DNA of 11,005 nt from Omnitrophica WOR_2 bacterium GWA2_47_8 (GTDB lineage: Bacteria; Omnitrophota; Gorgyraeia; Zapsychrales; GWA2-47-8), in assembly GCA_001805375.1 (NCBI GenBank), contig MHFY01000126.1, positions 11,179-22,183 of the forward strand, read 5' to 3'. Every line of letters begins with the position of its first letter. Position 1 is the first letter of the stretch. The notes beneath the pieces were generated by a model. It searched no databases. It was not told the DNA's origin and was given only the letters and a program-made list of their open reading frames with translations. The position numbers were made by a program, and so were the translations under genes. Below, piece after piece: positions 1 to 6,107 of the stretch.

Positions 1-1
1 A

Positions 2-1816
2 TTGGAAAAAAATCGTGCCAGAAGTGCCTTACAAGAAAGCATCCACGGTGGAATATTATTGAAAAGAATTGAAGCGAATGACAAATCTGGTGTTCAGAAT
101 ATGCTTTCTACGCTTCAGAGAAAATTAGACGAGCGCGATAAGGGAGTGGTCAAATTTGATACGGTCAGTCACCTGGAGAGATTGCTCCTCGTCCATTTTT
201 CGGATTTAGAGGAAAAGGTTGTTTATTATGGGGACATAGCATTATTAAGCTATTTGTTAAAGGAAGAGACATTGCCTGTGTTATTAAAGGCTTTAGCTAA
301 TGGTCAATTGACCGATGAGGCAAGGCGGAAAGGGTTAGTTGCGGCTCAAAAGCATGAAGCCTTTAGGGGTATTGAAGAAACCGTGTTGAGACAAGAGTTA
401 GAAATCGCATACGCAAATTTACCCATTATCATCGATGATATCGTAAAGGATGGGAAAAATATATTAATTACGCTGATTGAAGTCAAAGCCCGACGAGCAA
501 GAGCCAGATGGATGAGGGGTATGGTTAGTCAAAGTGATGATCCAGAACTTGTGAGCGGTGTTATTGACTGGGCTATGAAGAAGGCAGGCACCACTTTTAC
601 TGATTCTCGTGCGGAGCTGGCCCGGTTGTTAGGAGTATCCTCGTCTTTATTGAAAGAGATTTTTTCCGAATTTGATATACATACCAACCCAACACGAGGT
701 CGCCCCACCACCGACTCCGATACGGGGGTGGGAGCACCATTAAAGCCGTTAAGATTTGCGACATATCTTGCCCCTGCCTGGAAAATTGCGACGATCAAAG
801 GTCATGATTATTCTGTTTTTAGATTGCCGGATCAAAGCCAAGTTATTCTTAAATATTTTAAAAGGATAGTGGCTGGGGCATGGCAGATACCTACGTCAGC
901 TTTGAATAGTCGCGCCGCTTATGAACTGAGTCATTTTTTGGGTTTTTCGAGAATCAATGCAAGCCAAATATATGCGGAAGAAGAAGGATCGTTCGGTGCA
1001 GTAGAAGAATACTGGGGCAATTCGGATTTAGCTGAAGAAAGTTTTGGGAGCGAACTATCAAAGGCAGTGGATGTTGTCACAGCTCTAAGATCTCAGGCTG
1101 ACAATTATGGGCAATATGTGAAGATTTTTGGAAAATCTTTGGTTGAGGGAGATGTATACAGGTTGTTTGCTAATCACTACGATGATTCATATAAGCCAAC
1201 AAATATTCGTGTCGGTGTCGATGCCCAAGGGAACCCGGAAATTCGTTGGATTGATCACGATGGGGCATTTGCGCCGGACTTCTCAGATGAGCCTTTGACC
1301 CAAGATCAGGTTTTGACGTATCTGAAACATCGATCCGCTTTCATTAAGGAGTATGCTTCGGAACTTGTCGATAAGATTGCGCAATTGTCTGATAGTGATA
1401 TTGAAAAAATATCGGAGAATGTTTATGGTGATGAAACCAGAGGATTGTTGAGAAATAAAATGTTTGAGAACGGTGCATCGGAATCAGAGGTCCAGCGAAC
1501 TTTGCAGTCGTTGGAAAGATTCCGAATGATTTTTATCCGGCAGGCTAAAGAGCGGAGGGAGACGTTTAGCAAATTTTTAGCATGGACGAAAGAAGAAGCC
1601 CCCGGCGGTATCGACTTCAATGCGAAGATGATGGATATGAAGGTCGGCGGGGAGGCGCAGAAAATAAGATTTACCGTGCCGCGAGGAACACTTCCGAATA
1701 TCAACGTCAATGGTTTTTCTCCGGTCATCATCAATATCACGCCGGTCCCTAATTTTATGCTTCTTTTGGGACTCTCCACTGAAAAACAGCCGCAGCAGGT
1801 CTCATCGTTAAATTAA
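2..1816 (+). CDS. Unrecognised large protein, C-terminal part (HTH plus possible kinase-like core); 5' end outside window
   Basis: The frame is open from the window edge to a TAA at 1814-1816, giving 604 residues. A TTG at 2-4 could be a start, but nothing upstream is visible and the gene is probably truncated here. Residues 1-200 are helical and HEAT-like in feel. Residues about 201-230 (pattern AELARLLG, then SLLKEIFSEFDI) look like a Fis-type helix-turn-helix, followed by a short RGRP basic patch. Residues about 262-425 have a possible kinase-like layout: a strand pair ending in a lysine (ILKYFK, near 283), then an acidic helix, Asn401 in TNIRV, and WIDHDGAF with Asp418 and Asp420, reminiscent of the metal-binding end of HipA- or PI3/4-kinase-like folds. 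That is inference from motif spacing only. The C-terminus is proline- and leucine-rich. No symbol is justified. Confidence 0.7.
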   Translation: MEKNRARSALQESIHGGILLKRIEANDKSGVQNMLSTLQRKLDERDKGVVKFDTVSHLERLLLVHFSDLEEKVVYYGDIALLSYLLKEETLPVLLKALANGQLTDEARRKGLVAAQKHEAFRGIEETVLRQELEIAYANLPIIIDDIVKDGKNILITLIEVKARRARARWMRGMVSQSDDPELVSGVIDWAMKKAGTTFTDSRAELARLLGVSSSLLKEIFSEFDIHTNPTRGRPTTDSDTGVGAPLKPLRFATYLAPAWKIATIKGHDYSVFRLPDQSQVILKYFKRIVAGAWQIPTSALNSRAAYELSHFLGFSRINASQIYAEEEGSFGAVEEYWGNSDLAEESFGSELSKAVDVVTALRSQADNYGQYVKIFGKSLVEGDVYRLFANHYDDSYKPTNIRVGVDAQGNPEIRWIDHDGAFAPDFSDEPLTQDQVLTYLKHRSAFIKEYASELVDKIAQLSDSDIEKISENVYGDETRGLLRNKMFENGASESEVQRTLQSLERFRMIFIRQAKERRETFSKFLAWTKEEAPGGIDFNAKMMDMKVGGEAQKIRFTVPRGTLPNINVNGFSPVIINITPVPNFMLLLGLSTEKQPQQVSSLN

Positions 1817-1881
1817 GAAAATATATGGCATAGGAAAAAACTTAGAACGCGGGTCCTGGTCATCATATAAAAAAAGATTGA

Positions 1882-1996
1882 GGCTTAGCTGGGTTATCAT
1901 TCGCTCAGACAGTCCTCGCACCGCAGCTTTTTCTGGGATTTCTAGTAAGAAAGCTTGCGGGCTGCGGAACTCGCTCGGTGATAACCTAGCTAAGCC
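1882..1996. repeat. Long inverted repeat, 18-bp terminal stem with nested stem
   Basis: The arm at 1882-1899 (GGCTTAGCTGGGTTATCA) is complementary to 1979-1996 at 17 of 18 positions; the remaining position is a G-U wobble in RNA. A nested perfect 7-bp stem pairs 1921-1927 (CCGCAGC) with 1961-1967, and an alternative inner 6-bp stem pairs 1925-1930 with 1950-1955. TCGCTC occurs on both sides (1901-1906 and 1971-1976). The structure could be a structured RNA, a dispersed palindromic element, or part of the end of the upstream gene's transcript. Confidence 0.75.
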
Positions 1997-2017
1997 CCTG
2001 TGTATTTTATTCAAAGA

Positions 2018-2108
2018 CTTTAAAAACGGGTGGCGCGAGATGGGGCCCCCACCGCCCGCACTTTTGGAGGACGGTGGGGCGATCGAGCGGCAGGACCCGT
2101 TTTTAAAG
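2018..2108. repeat. Second long inverted repeat, perfect 14-bp terminal stem; possible bidirectional terminator
   Basis: The arms at 2018-2031 (CTTTAAAAACGGGT) and 2095-2108 are perfectly complementary. Inside, 2047-2054 (CCCCACCG) pairs perfectly with 2072-2079. The A-run on the left arm and T-run on the right arm give it terminator-like symmetry, so it may end transcription from the upstream gene. The long GC-rich interior is more than a simple terminator needs. It lies only 21 bases after the first inverted repeat. Confidence 0.65.
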
Positions 2109-2139
2109 CACAGACCCATCACCATGAATTTTTCTATAC

Positions 2140-2167
2140 TTGAAAATTAGTTTATTCTCTTTATAAT
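2140..2167 (+). promoter_or_regulatory. Predicted sigma-70-type promoter of cutA
   Basis: TTGAAA (2140-2145), a 16-base spacer and a consensus TATAAT (2162-2167) point to a transcription start near 2173-2175. That is only 2-4 bases before the GTG start of cutA, so the mRNA would be leaderless or nearly so. The call rests on sequence only. Confidence 0.55.
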
Positions 2168-2176
2168 ACGAAGATT

Positions 2177-2518
2177 GTGAAGCAACCCAGTAAACATATT
2201 ATTGCCTTTGTCACCACGGCGGATAAAGAAGAAGCCAGGAAGATCGCCGGGCATTTAATTGAAAAGAAATTGGCCGCCTGCGTGAATATCGTCAGCGGTG
2301 TTGGATCCATCTATTGGTGGGAAGGAAAAGTTGATACTTCGCAAGAGGTTTTGATGGTCATTAAAAGCCAGTCCAAGCTTTTTACAAAAATAGTTTCCGC
2401 GGTTAAACAGTTGCACAGCTATCAGTGCCCTGAAATTATCGCTCTGCCGATCGCGGCCGGGCAGAAAGATTATTTAAAATGGATCGATGATTCGATAAAT
2501 CGAAAAGATAAAGGATGA
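2177..2518 (+). CDS. cutA: CutA1 divalent-cation tolerance protein
   Basis: The 113-residue product matches the usual CutA length and sequence from end to end. It opens with the strand FVTTADKEEARKIA, then KKLAACVNI, the YWWEGKV hallmark (about residues 46-52), a EVLMVIKS strand and the late CPEIIALPI segment. CutA1 proteins are very stable cytoplasmic trimers with a ferredoxin-like fold. They were named for copper tolerance, but their physiological role is still debated. The start is the GTG at 2177, with no Shine-Dalgarno sequence and a promoter -10 box ending only 10 bases upstream. The next gene on the same strand starts 102 bases after the stop and is separated by a palindromic repeat, so joint transcription is possible but not shown. 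Confidence 0.93.
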   Translation: MKQPSKHIIAFVTTADKEEARKIAGHLIEKKLAACVNIVSGVGSIYWWEGKVDTSQEVLMVIKSQSKLFTKIVSAVKQLHSYQCPEIIALPIAAGQKDYLKWIDDSINRKDKG

Positions 2519-2584
2519 CACAGATCAAAAGGCAGGATTGCACAGATAAAATCTGCGTAATCCGTTTTTAAAATCTGTGTAATC
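2519..2584. repeat. Small palindromic and direct repeat (ATCTGYGTAATC type)
   Basis: Two 15-base direct copies, AAAATCTGCGTAATC (2548-2562) and AAAATCTGTGTAATC (2570-2584), differ by one base and are 22 bases apart. An inverted copy at 2535-2547 pairs with 2551-2563 at 11 of 13 positions plus a G-U, and an outer perfect stem pairs CACAGAT (2519-2525) with 2573-2579. The repeat begins immediately after the cutA stop and fills most of the gap to the next gene. It looks like a dispersed intergenic repeat rather than a gene-specific site. Confidence 0.7.
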
Positions 2585-2619
2585 ATATCAGGATTTTAAT
2601 TACAGAAAGGGAAAGTAAA

Positions 2620-3132
2620 ATGCCGAGTCTGCGTAAAATTTTTATGGCCGTGTTATTTATTTCATTATGCGCCGTCCGTTTCAGCCATGCGGAAGGCGAA
2701 TCGTTGTTTATGATGGAGAACCCGTTGATCGGCGAAAAGGCCCCGGAATTTAAATCCAAAAATCTTCAAGGCAAAGAGGTCAATCTCATTCAATTAAGAG
2801 AAGGCAAAAGCACGATCGCCTTTTTCTGGGCGACCTGGTGCCCGCATTGCCGGGAACAATTAGGGAAGCTTGCGAAAGCTCAAGAGGATTTCGCGCAGAA
2901 AGGGATCAAGGTCATCTTAGTCGACGTGGGTGAAGAAGCCTCGCAGGTCAAGCCTTTTGTTGCAAAGAACAAGATAGGTTTTGATGTGGTCCTGGATGAG
3001 AATTCAGAAGTGGCTGAGAGCTACAACATTATCGGGGTCCCGACGTTTTTCTTTATTGATAAAGATGGTACGGTGCGGGCGGTGGAACATTTCTTGCCGG
3101 AAGATTATTCAAAATATTTCGGTAACGGATAG
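2620..3132 (+). CDS. Secreted TlpA/ResA-like thioredoxin-fold protein
   Basis: The 170-residue product has a Sec signal peptide (basic start MPSLRK, hydrophobic core to about residue 19, likely cleavage after SHA at 22-24). Cys17 does not sit in a proper lipobox, so a lipoprotein is unlikely. The mature part begins with the AlkA/TSA-like IGEKAPEF, typical of TlpA/ResA proteins. It has the redox motif WCPHC (Cys74, Cys77) after FFWAT, and the cis-proline loop GVPTF at Pro141. The CPHC dipeptide is as in DsbA, but the rest follows the TlpA layout. It should act in the periplasm as a thiol reductant or oxidase; the partner is unknown. The ATG at 2620 is preceded by a purine-rich AGAAAGGGAAAG. 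Its 3' end converges with the PPIase gene. Confidence 0.88.
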   Translation: MPSLRKIFMAVLFISLCAVRFSHAEGESLFMMENPLIGEKAPEFKSKNLQGKEVNLIQLREGKSTIAFFWATWCPHCREQLGKLAKAQEDFAQKGIKVILVDVGEEASQVKPFVAKNKIGFDVVLDENSEVAESYNIIGVPTFFFIDKDGTVRAVEHFLPEDYSKYFGNG

Positions 3133-3233
3133 GGTTACGATGCCGGTTTCGGTTTTCGGTTAAGGCTATGTCCAGACGATAACGTGGCCGTTAGACGAAA
3201 CGGGTTTCGTAACTGTGACCGACAGCCGTTAAA
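3133..3233. other. Convergent intergenic gap with weak hairpins
   Basis: The gap between the two converging stops holds two short perfect stems: TAACG/CGTTA around 3180-3193, and ACGAAA/TTTCGT around 3196-3211 with loop CGGG. Neither is followed by a clear T-run. It may serve as a weak two-way terminator, but no standard intrinsic terminator is visible. Confidence 0.35.
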
Positions 3234-4754
3234 TTACTGTTTTTGGTTTTCTTTGAGTTTCTGCAGGTTGTCTTTGAGGTTGGCCTTCAAACGAAGCTGG
3301 GTCAAATATTCGTTAAACATTTTGTTCTTCTTCTCCTCCAGCAGTTGTTGTTTTAAACTCTCCTTGGTCGTCTCGAATTGTTTTTCATCCGGAGCGGTAT
3401 AAGACGCTAAATGTAAAATAGCGTAACCTTTCAATGTCTCAACGGGATTGTCGGCTGTCTTTTTGTTTTCCGACAGGCTGAAGGCCTCTTTTTCGAATTC
3501 TGGGGAAAGCCCGATCGTCGGCAAATATTGCCCGCGGATAAAATCCGGCGTCTGTTCCACGGTAAGGTTTAAGGACCTTGCAACATCCGCAAAATTATCC
3601 TGTTTGGGGTTGATCTTATTTTTTATGTCCGCTAAAAATTTTTCGGCCTGTTCTTTGGCTATTGTTTTCGCTTCATTTAAAGCGACGGTCTCGATGACCT
3701 TTTCTTTGGCTTCCGCAAAGTCAGGCACATAGGCGTCGCGTTTTTTCTTTAATTTCAGGATATACCATCCCTTGTCGGTGGCGATGGGTTCGGTGATCTC
3801 ATCTTCTTTAAGCTGAAAGGCCTGGTGGAGAAGCTCATACGACCAGCCGATCTGCAGATTGGGCTGTTCCTGGCTGAAAAATCCGGTCACGCCGACGACT
3901 AAATTATTTTTTTGCGCGACCTGGTTGATATCTTTGGTTTTTTGAAGCTCCAGATAGGCTTCGTTGGCTTTGCGGCCGATCTCATTCTTTTGGGCCTCTA
4001 AATCAGGGTCGGGCGTTTGGTTGGGCGCTTCCGCGGGCGCGGAAGGAAATTCAAAGGCCAGGTATTCGATATTGATCGCCGCCGGCAAATAGAATTCATT
4101 TTTATGCTCTTCGTAATATTTTTGGGCTCTTCCTTCGTCAACGGTGACCTGATCTTTGTAATTTTCAGTGGGGATCAGGGCAAAATCGACTTTGACGCGT
4201 TCGTTTTGGGTCTTGAATTTGTCAAAGATCTCATCGTCCGAAACCGTAATAGGGAAGGTGACTTGTTCGTAGAGTTTGGTGATCATCAGCGAATCGCGCA
4301 CGCCTTCTTCGAAGTCACGGGCGGTGATCTTGAGGATCATCCGTAAGATATCATCATACAGCAGGGAATCGAACTGGCCGTCACGCTTAAAAAAGGCGTA
4401 TTTTTTTTGGATCGTATCTACGACCTCTTGGTCATTGATCTTGATCCTGCGTTTTTTGGCTTCATGAAGAAGGGTCAGCCGGTCCCAGGTTTCGGATTCT
4501 AAATTAAGGAAGGGCTGAAAGCGCGAATAATTTTCTCCGTAGGTAATGATCGCCTGGATGTTGGCGAAGCGGTAGTTTTGGTTGAACTCATCCAAAGAGA
4601 TGCTTTTACCGAAGATCTTGCCGGCGTAAATATTGCTGTCGGTCCCGGTTAAAAGGTAGGCGGTGCCGAAAAAGCCGAAGGAGATAATGATGACAATGGC
4701 GACGGCCCAGAGGACCTTTTTAGCAACGCCTTTTTTGCGCAGGATTTTTAGCAT
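3234..4754 (-). CDS. Membrane-anchored peptidyl-prolyl isomerase / periplasmic chaperone, PpiD/SurA-like
   Basis: The 506-residue product begins with a short basic cytoplasmic end (MLKILRKKGVAKK) and a single membrane segment at about residues 14-36. A SurA_N-type helical chaperone region follows to about 165 (YAGKIFGKSISLDEF, then WDRLTLLHEAKKRRIKI). A parvulin (PpiC/rotamase)-like region lies at about 210-338, from YYEEHKNEFYLP to GWYILKL, interrupted by a proline-rich insert near 240-255. A second, weaker parvulin-like stretch ends at GYAILHLASY near residue 450, and the C-terminus is charged and probably coiled coil. This is the layout of PpiD, which helps newly translocated proteins fold at the inner membrane. 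Catalytic activity of the parvulin part is uncertain. It is divergent from hisG and has its own promoter. Confidence 0.85.
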   Translation of the reverse strand: MLKILRKKGVAKKVLWAVAIVIIISFGFFGTAYLLTGTDSNIYAGKIFGKSISLDEFNQNYRFANIQAIITYGENYSRFQPFLNLESETWDRLTLLHEAKKRRIKINDQEVVDTIQKKYAFFKRDGQFDSLLYDDILRMILKITARDFEEGVRDSLMITKLYEQVTFPITVSDDEIFDKFKTQNERVKVDFALIPTENYKDQVTVDEGRAQKYYEEHKNEFYLPAAINIEYLAFEFPSAPAEAPNQTPDPDLEAQKNEIGRKANEAYLELQKTKDINQVAQKNNLVVGVTGFFSQEQPNLQIGWSYELLHQAFQLKEDEITEPIATDKGWYILKLKKKRDAYVPDFAEAKEKVIETVALNEAKTIAKEQAEKFLADIKNKINPKQDNFADVARSLNLTVEQTPDFIRGQYLPTIGLSPEFEKEAFSLSENKKTADNPVETLKGYAILHLASYTAPDEKQFETTKESLKQQLLEEKKNKMFNEYLTQLRLKANLKDNLQKLKENQKQ

Positions 4755-4771
4755 AATTTATTTTTTCCTAA

Positions 4772-4804
4772 ACCCCGTTAGGGAACTTTATTCTCTAACG
4801 GGGT
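4772..4804. repeat. Perfect 10-bp hairpin at the 5' end of the PPIase mRNA
   Basis: ACCCCGTTAG (4772-4781) and CTAACGGGGT (4795-4804) are perfectly complementary around a 13-base loop. The predicted transcription start on the minus strand is near 4810, so the hairpin would form within the first few nucleotides of the PPIase mRNA and end 17 bases before its ATG. It may stabilise the mRNA 5' end or be a dispersed palindrome. Confidence 0.75.
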
Positions 4805-4816
4805 AAATTTTGGCAC

Positions 4817-4845
4817 ATTATAGTCGGGAATTTAGGCTTTGACAA
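4817..4845 (-). promoter_or_regulatory. Predicted sigma-70-type promoter of the PPIase gene
   Basis: On the minus strand TTGTCA (4845-4840), an exact 17-base spacer and consensus TATAAT (4822-4817) give a predicted start near 4810. This leaves a 5' untranslated region of about 55 bases containing the 4772-4804 hairpin. Confidence 0.65.
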
Positions 4846-4911
4846 GGTTTTTTTCCTAACCATTTGCCGCATCAAAGGTTTAAGTATATACTTGTTGTAG
4901 GGAAAAAGCAC

Positions 4912-4940
4912 TTTACAACCCAAAGGGGCAAAGGTATAAT
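4912..4940 (+). promoter_or_regulatory. Predicted sigma-70-type promoter of hisG
   Basis: TTTACA (4912-4917), a 17-base spacer and consensus TATAAT (4935-4940) predict a start near 4946-4948. The leader of about 90 bases is almost entirely the heptad-repeat hairpin. The two divergent -35 boxes are about 70 bases apart, so the pair could share a regulator-binding site, but I see no recognisable operator. Confidence 0.65.
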
Positions 4941-4956
4941 AACCGCCTATTAAAAA

Positions 4957-5030
4957 AGTGATAAGCGGTAAGTGGTAAGGGATAAGAGGAAAAGCCTTTT
5001 AACTTACCACTTAGCACTTAGCACTTACCA
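4957..5030. repeat. Heptad-repeat hairpin in the hisG leader
   Basis: The right arm consists of four consecutive 7-base units, CTTACCA, CTTAGCA, CTTAGCA, CTTACCA (5003-5030). The left arm has the complementary units AGTGATA, AGCGGTA, AGTGGTA, AGGGATA (4957-4984). 4958-4979 pairs with 5003-5024 at 19 of 22 positions, including a perfect 11-bp core (4969-4979 with 5003-5013). The array ends six bases before the hisG ATG and occupies the place where a ribosome binding site should be. Confidence 0.8.
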
Positions 5031-5036
5031 CTCAAT

Positions 5037-5912
5037 ATGAAAAAGTTAAAACTCGGTTTACCAAAAGGAAGTTTGCAGGACGCAACGGTCAAGGTCTTTG
5101 AAAAGGCAGGATTCAAGATCTATCTTTCCAGCCGTTCGTATATTCCGGTCATTGATGACGCGGAGATCGACCCTATGCTGTTAAGGGCCCAGGAAATGTC
5201 CCGCTATGTAGAGGAAGGCGCCTTGGACTGCGGGATCACCGGATATGACTGGGTCGAAGAAAACGGCTCTAAGGTCGAGACATTAGCGGATCTGGTTTAT
5301 GCCAAACAAAGCTCGGTCAAGGTGCGATGGGTTTTGGCGGTGCCGGAAGATTCATCGGTAAAAACGATCAAAGATCTCAAGGGCAAGCGGATCGCGACGG
5401 AATTAGTGAACGTCACCAAAAATTATTTGAAGAAAAATAACGTGAACGCCGAGGTGGAATTCAGCTGGGGGGCGACCGAGGTCAAGGTGGCCACAGGATT
5501 GGTGGACGCGGTGGTTGAGTTGACCGAAACCGGAAGCAGCCTTCGGGCGCATAAACTTCGCATTGTATCGACGGTCTGTGAGTCCATGACCCAGTTTATC
5601 GCCAATAAAAAGGCTTCCCAGGATCCCTGGAAAAAGCAAAAGATGGACCAATTGGTCACGCTTTTAAAAGGCGCTATCGCCGCCAACAATATGGTGGGAT
5701 TGAAGATGAACGTTGAGAAGGTTAATTTAAAAAAAGTTTTAGCCTTGCTGCCGTCCTTGAAAAACCCGACGATATCCGAGTTGAGCCAAAAGGATTGGGC
5801 CGCCATTGAGACGGTCATTGATGAGTCGAGTGTCCGTAATCTGATCCCGCAGCTTAAAGGTGCAGGGGCTCAAGGGATCATTGAATATCCGTTAAACAAA
5901 CTTATATATTAA
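5037..5912 (+). CDS. hisG: ATP phosphoribosyltransferase, long form
   Basis: HisG catalyses the first step of histidine synthesis, joining ATP and PRPP to give phosphoribosyl-ATP. The 291-residue product opens with LGLPKGSLQDATVKVFEKAG. It then has DCGITGYDWVEENG (about residues 63-76), ATELVNVTKNYL, and GATEVKVATGLVDAVVELTETG, the PRPP-binding and hinge region, near 143-164. Residues about 210-288 are the C-terminal regulatory (HisG_C) domain, with LPSLKNPTISEL and GAGAQGIIEYPLNKLI. This is the long, histidine-inhibited form, which does not need HisZ. No other his genes flank it. The ATG at 5037 has no Shine-Dalgarno sequence and follows directly on a heptad-repeat hairpin. PRPP would come from Prs, encoded at the right end of the window. 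Confidence 0.96.
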   Translation: MKKLKLGLPKGSLQDATVKVFEKAGFKIYLSSRSYIPVIDDAEIDPMLLRAQEMSRYVEEGALDCGITGYDWVEENGSKVETLADLVYAKQSSVKVRWVLAVPEDSSVKTIKDLKGKRIATELVNVTKNYLKKNNVNAEVEFSWGATEVKVATGLVDAVVELTETGSSLRAHKLRIVSTVCESMTQFIANKKASQDPWKKQKMDQLVTLLKGAIAANNMVGLKMNVEKVNLKKVLALLPSLKNPTISELSQKDWAAIETVIDESSVRNLIPQLKGAGAQGIIEYPLNKLIY

Positions 5913-5925
5913 AGGGGGCATACGT

Positions 5926-6027
5926 ATGCCGTGCGGCAGAAAACGAAAACTACGCAAGATCCGAACGCACAAACGCAAGAAACTTCGTAAGGCGTTGCGT
6001 CATTTGAAGAAGAGAGATTGGGCTTAA
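5926..6027 (+). CDS. 33-residue basic AURKAIP1/COX24-type protein, bS22/mS38-like
   Basis: The ORF reads MPCGRKRKLRKIRTHKRKKL and continues RKALRHLKKRDWA; more than half of its residues are Lys or Arg. The pattern K-R-K-L-x-K-I-x-x-H-K-R-K-K with a following RH-x-KKR matches the short bacterial relatives of mitochondrial mS38 (AURKAIP1/COX24 domain) and mycobacterial bS22, which sit in the small ribosomal subunit near the decoding region. The ATG at 5926 has a strong AGGGGGC ribosome site about 6-12 bases upstream, and a strong hairpin follows the stop. It lies 13 bases after hisG on the same strand, so it can be read through from the hisG promoter. Similarity is judged by eye; a short Lys/Arg-rich peptide is easily over-called. 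Confidence 0.68.
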   Translation: MPCGRKRKLRKIRTHKRKKLRKALRHLKKRDWA

Positions 6028-6045
6028 TTTAGGCCGGTTTTTTTG

Positions 6046-6076
6046 GGGCGGCTCTCGCGCTTAGCGAGAGCCGCCC
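6046..6076 (+). terminator. Perfect 13-bp GC-rich hairpin after the bS22-like gene
   Basis: GGGCGGCTCTCGC (6046-6058) pairs perfectly with 6064-6076 around the five-base loop GCTTA, and can extend by three A-T pairs with one bulged G. A run of seven T lies before the hairpin (6038-6044) and none after it, so it is not a standard intrinsic terminator on either strand. It may act with Rho, in mRNA 3'-end protection, or as a dispersed palindrome. Confidence 0.5.
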
Positions 6077-6107
6077 AAAGATCACTTCAGTTGTAAAGGG
6101 GTGTCCT

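Larger units (their letters stand above)
1817..2176. other. 360-base gene-free region with two long inverted repeats and the cutA promoter
   Basis: No convincing gene lies here. Overlapping open frames on both strands (about 90 and 105 codons) run through the palindromes and have no family character. From left to right the stretch holds a long inverted repeat (1882-1996), a second one (2018-2108) and a promoter just before cutA (2140-2167). Confidence 0.75.

Noticed and set aside
1882..1996. Integron attC site
   Set aside because: The arms have the GTTAT/ATAAC motifs in the opposite orientation to the attC core sites, and no integrase or cassette array is present.
1808..2150. Overlapping open frames on both strands in the intergenic stretch (90 and 105 codons)
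   Set aside because: They run through the arms of two inverted repeats, have no family character or ribosome site, and each mirrors the other because the sequence is palindromic.
2620..2670. Lipoprotein signal in the thioredoxin-like protein (Cys17)
   Set aside because: The residue before Cys17 is Leu and the cysteine is inside the hydrophobic core; a standard cleavage site follows at SHA.
4839..4867. Perfect TTGACA on the plus strand at 4839-4844 as a hisG promoter
   Set aside because: No acceptable -10 lies 16-18 bases downstream, whereas the pair at 4912-4940 is well formed.
4957..5030. CRISPR-like array
   Set aside because: The 7-base units are directly contiguous with no spacers, and no cas genes are in the window.
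5403..5818. Long minus-strand frames within hisG
   Set aside because: They are antisense shadows of a clear hisG gene without start signals or recognisable sequence.
5881..5910. TTGAAT with TATATT as a promoter for the bS22-like gene
   Set aside because: The predicted start would fall inside the ribosome binding site, and both boxes lie in the hisG coding end.
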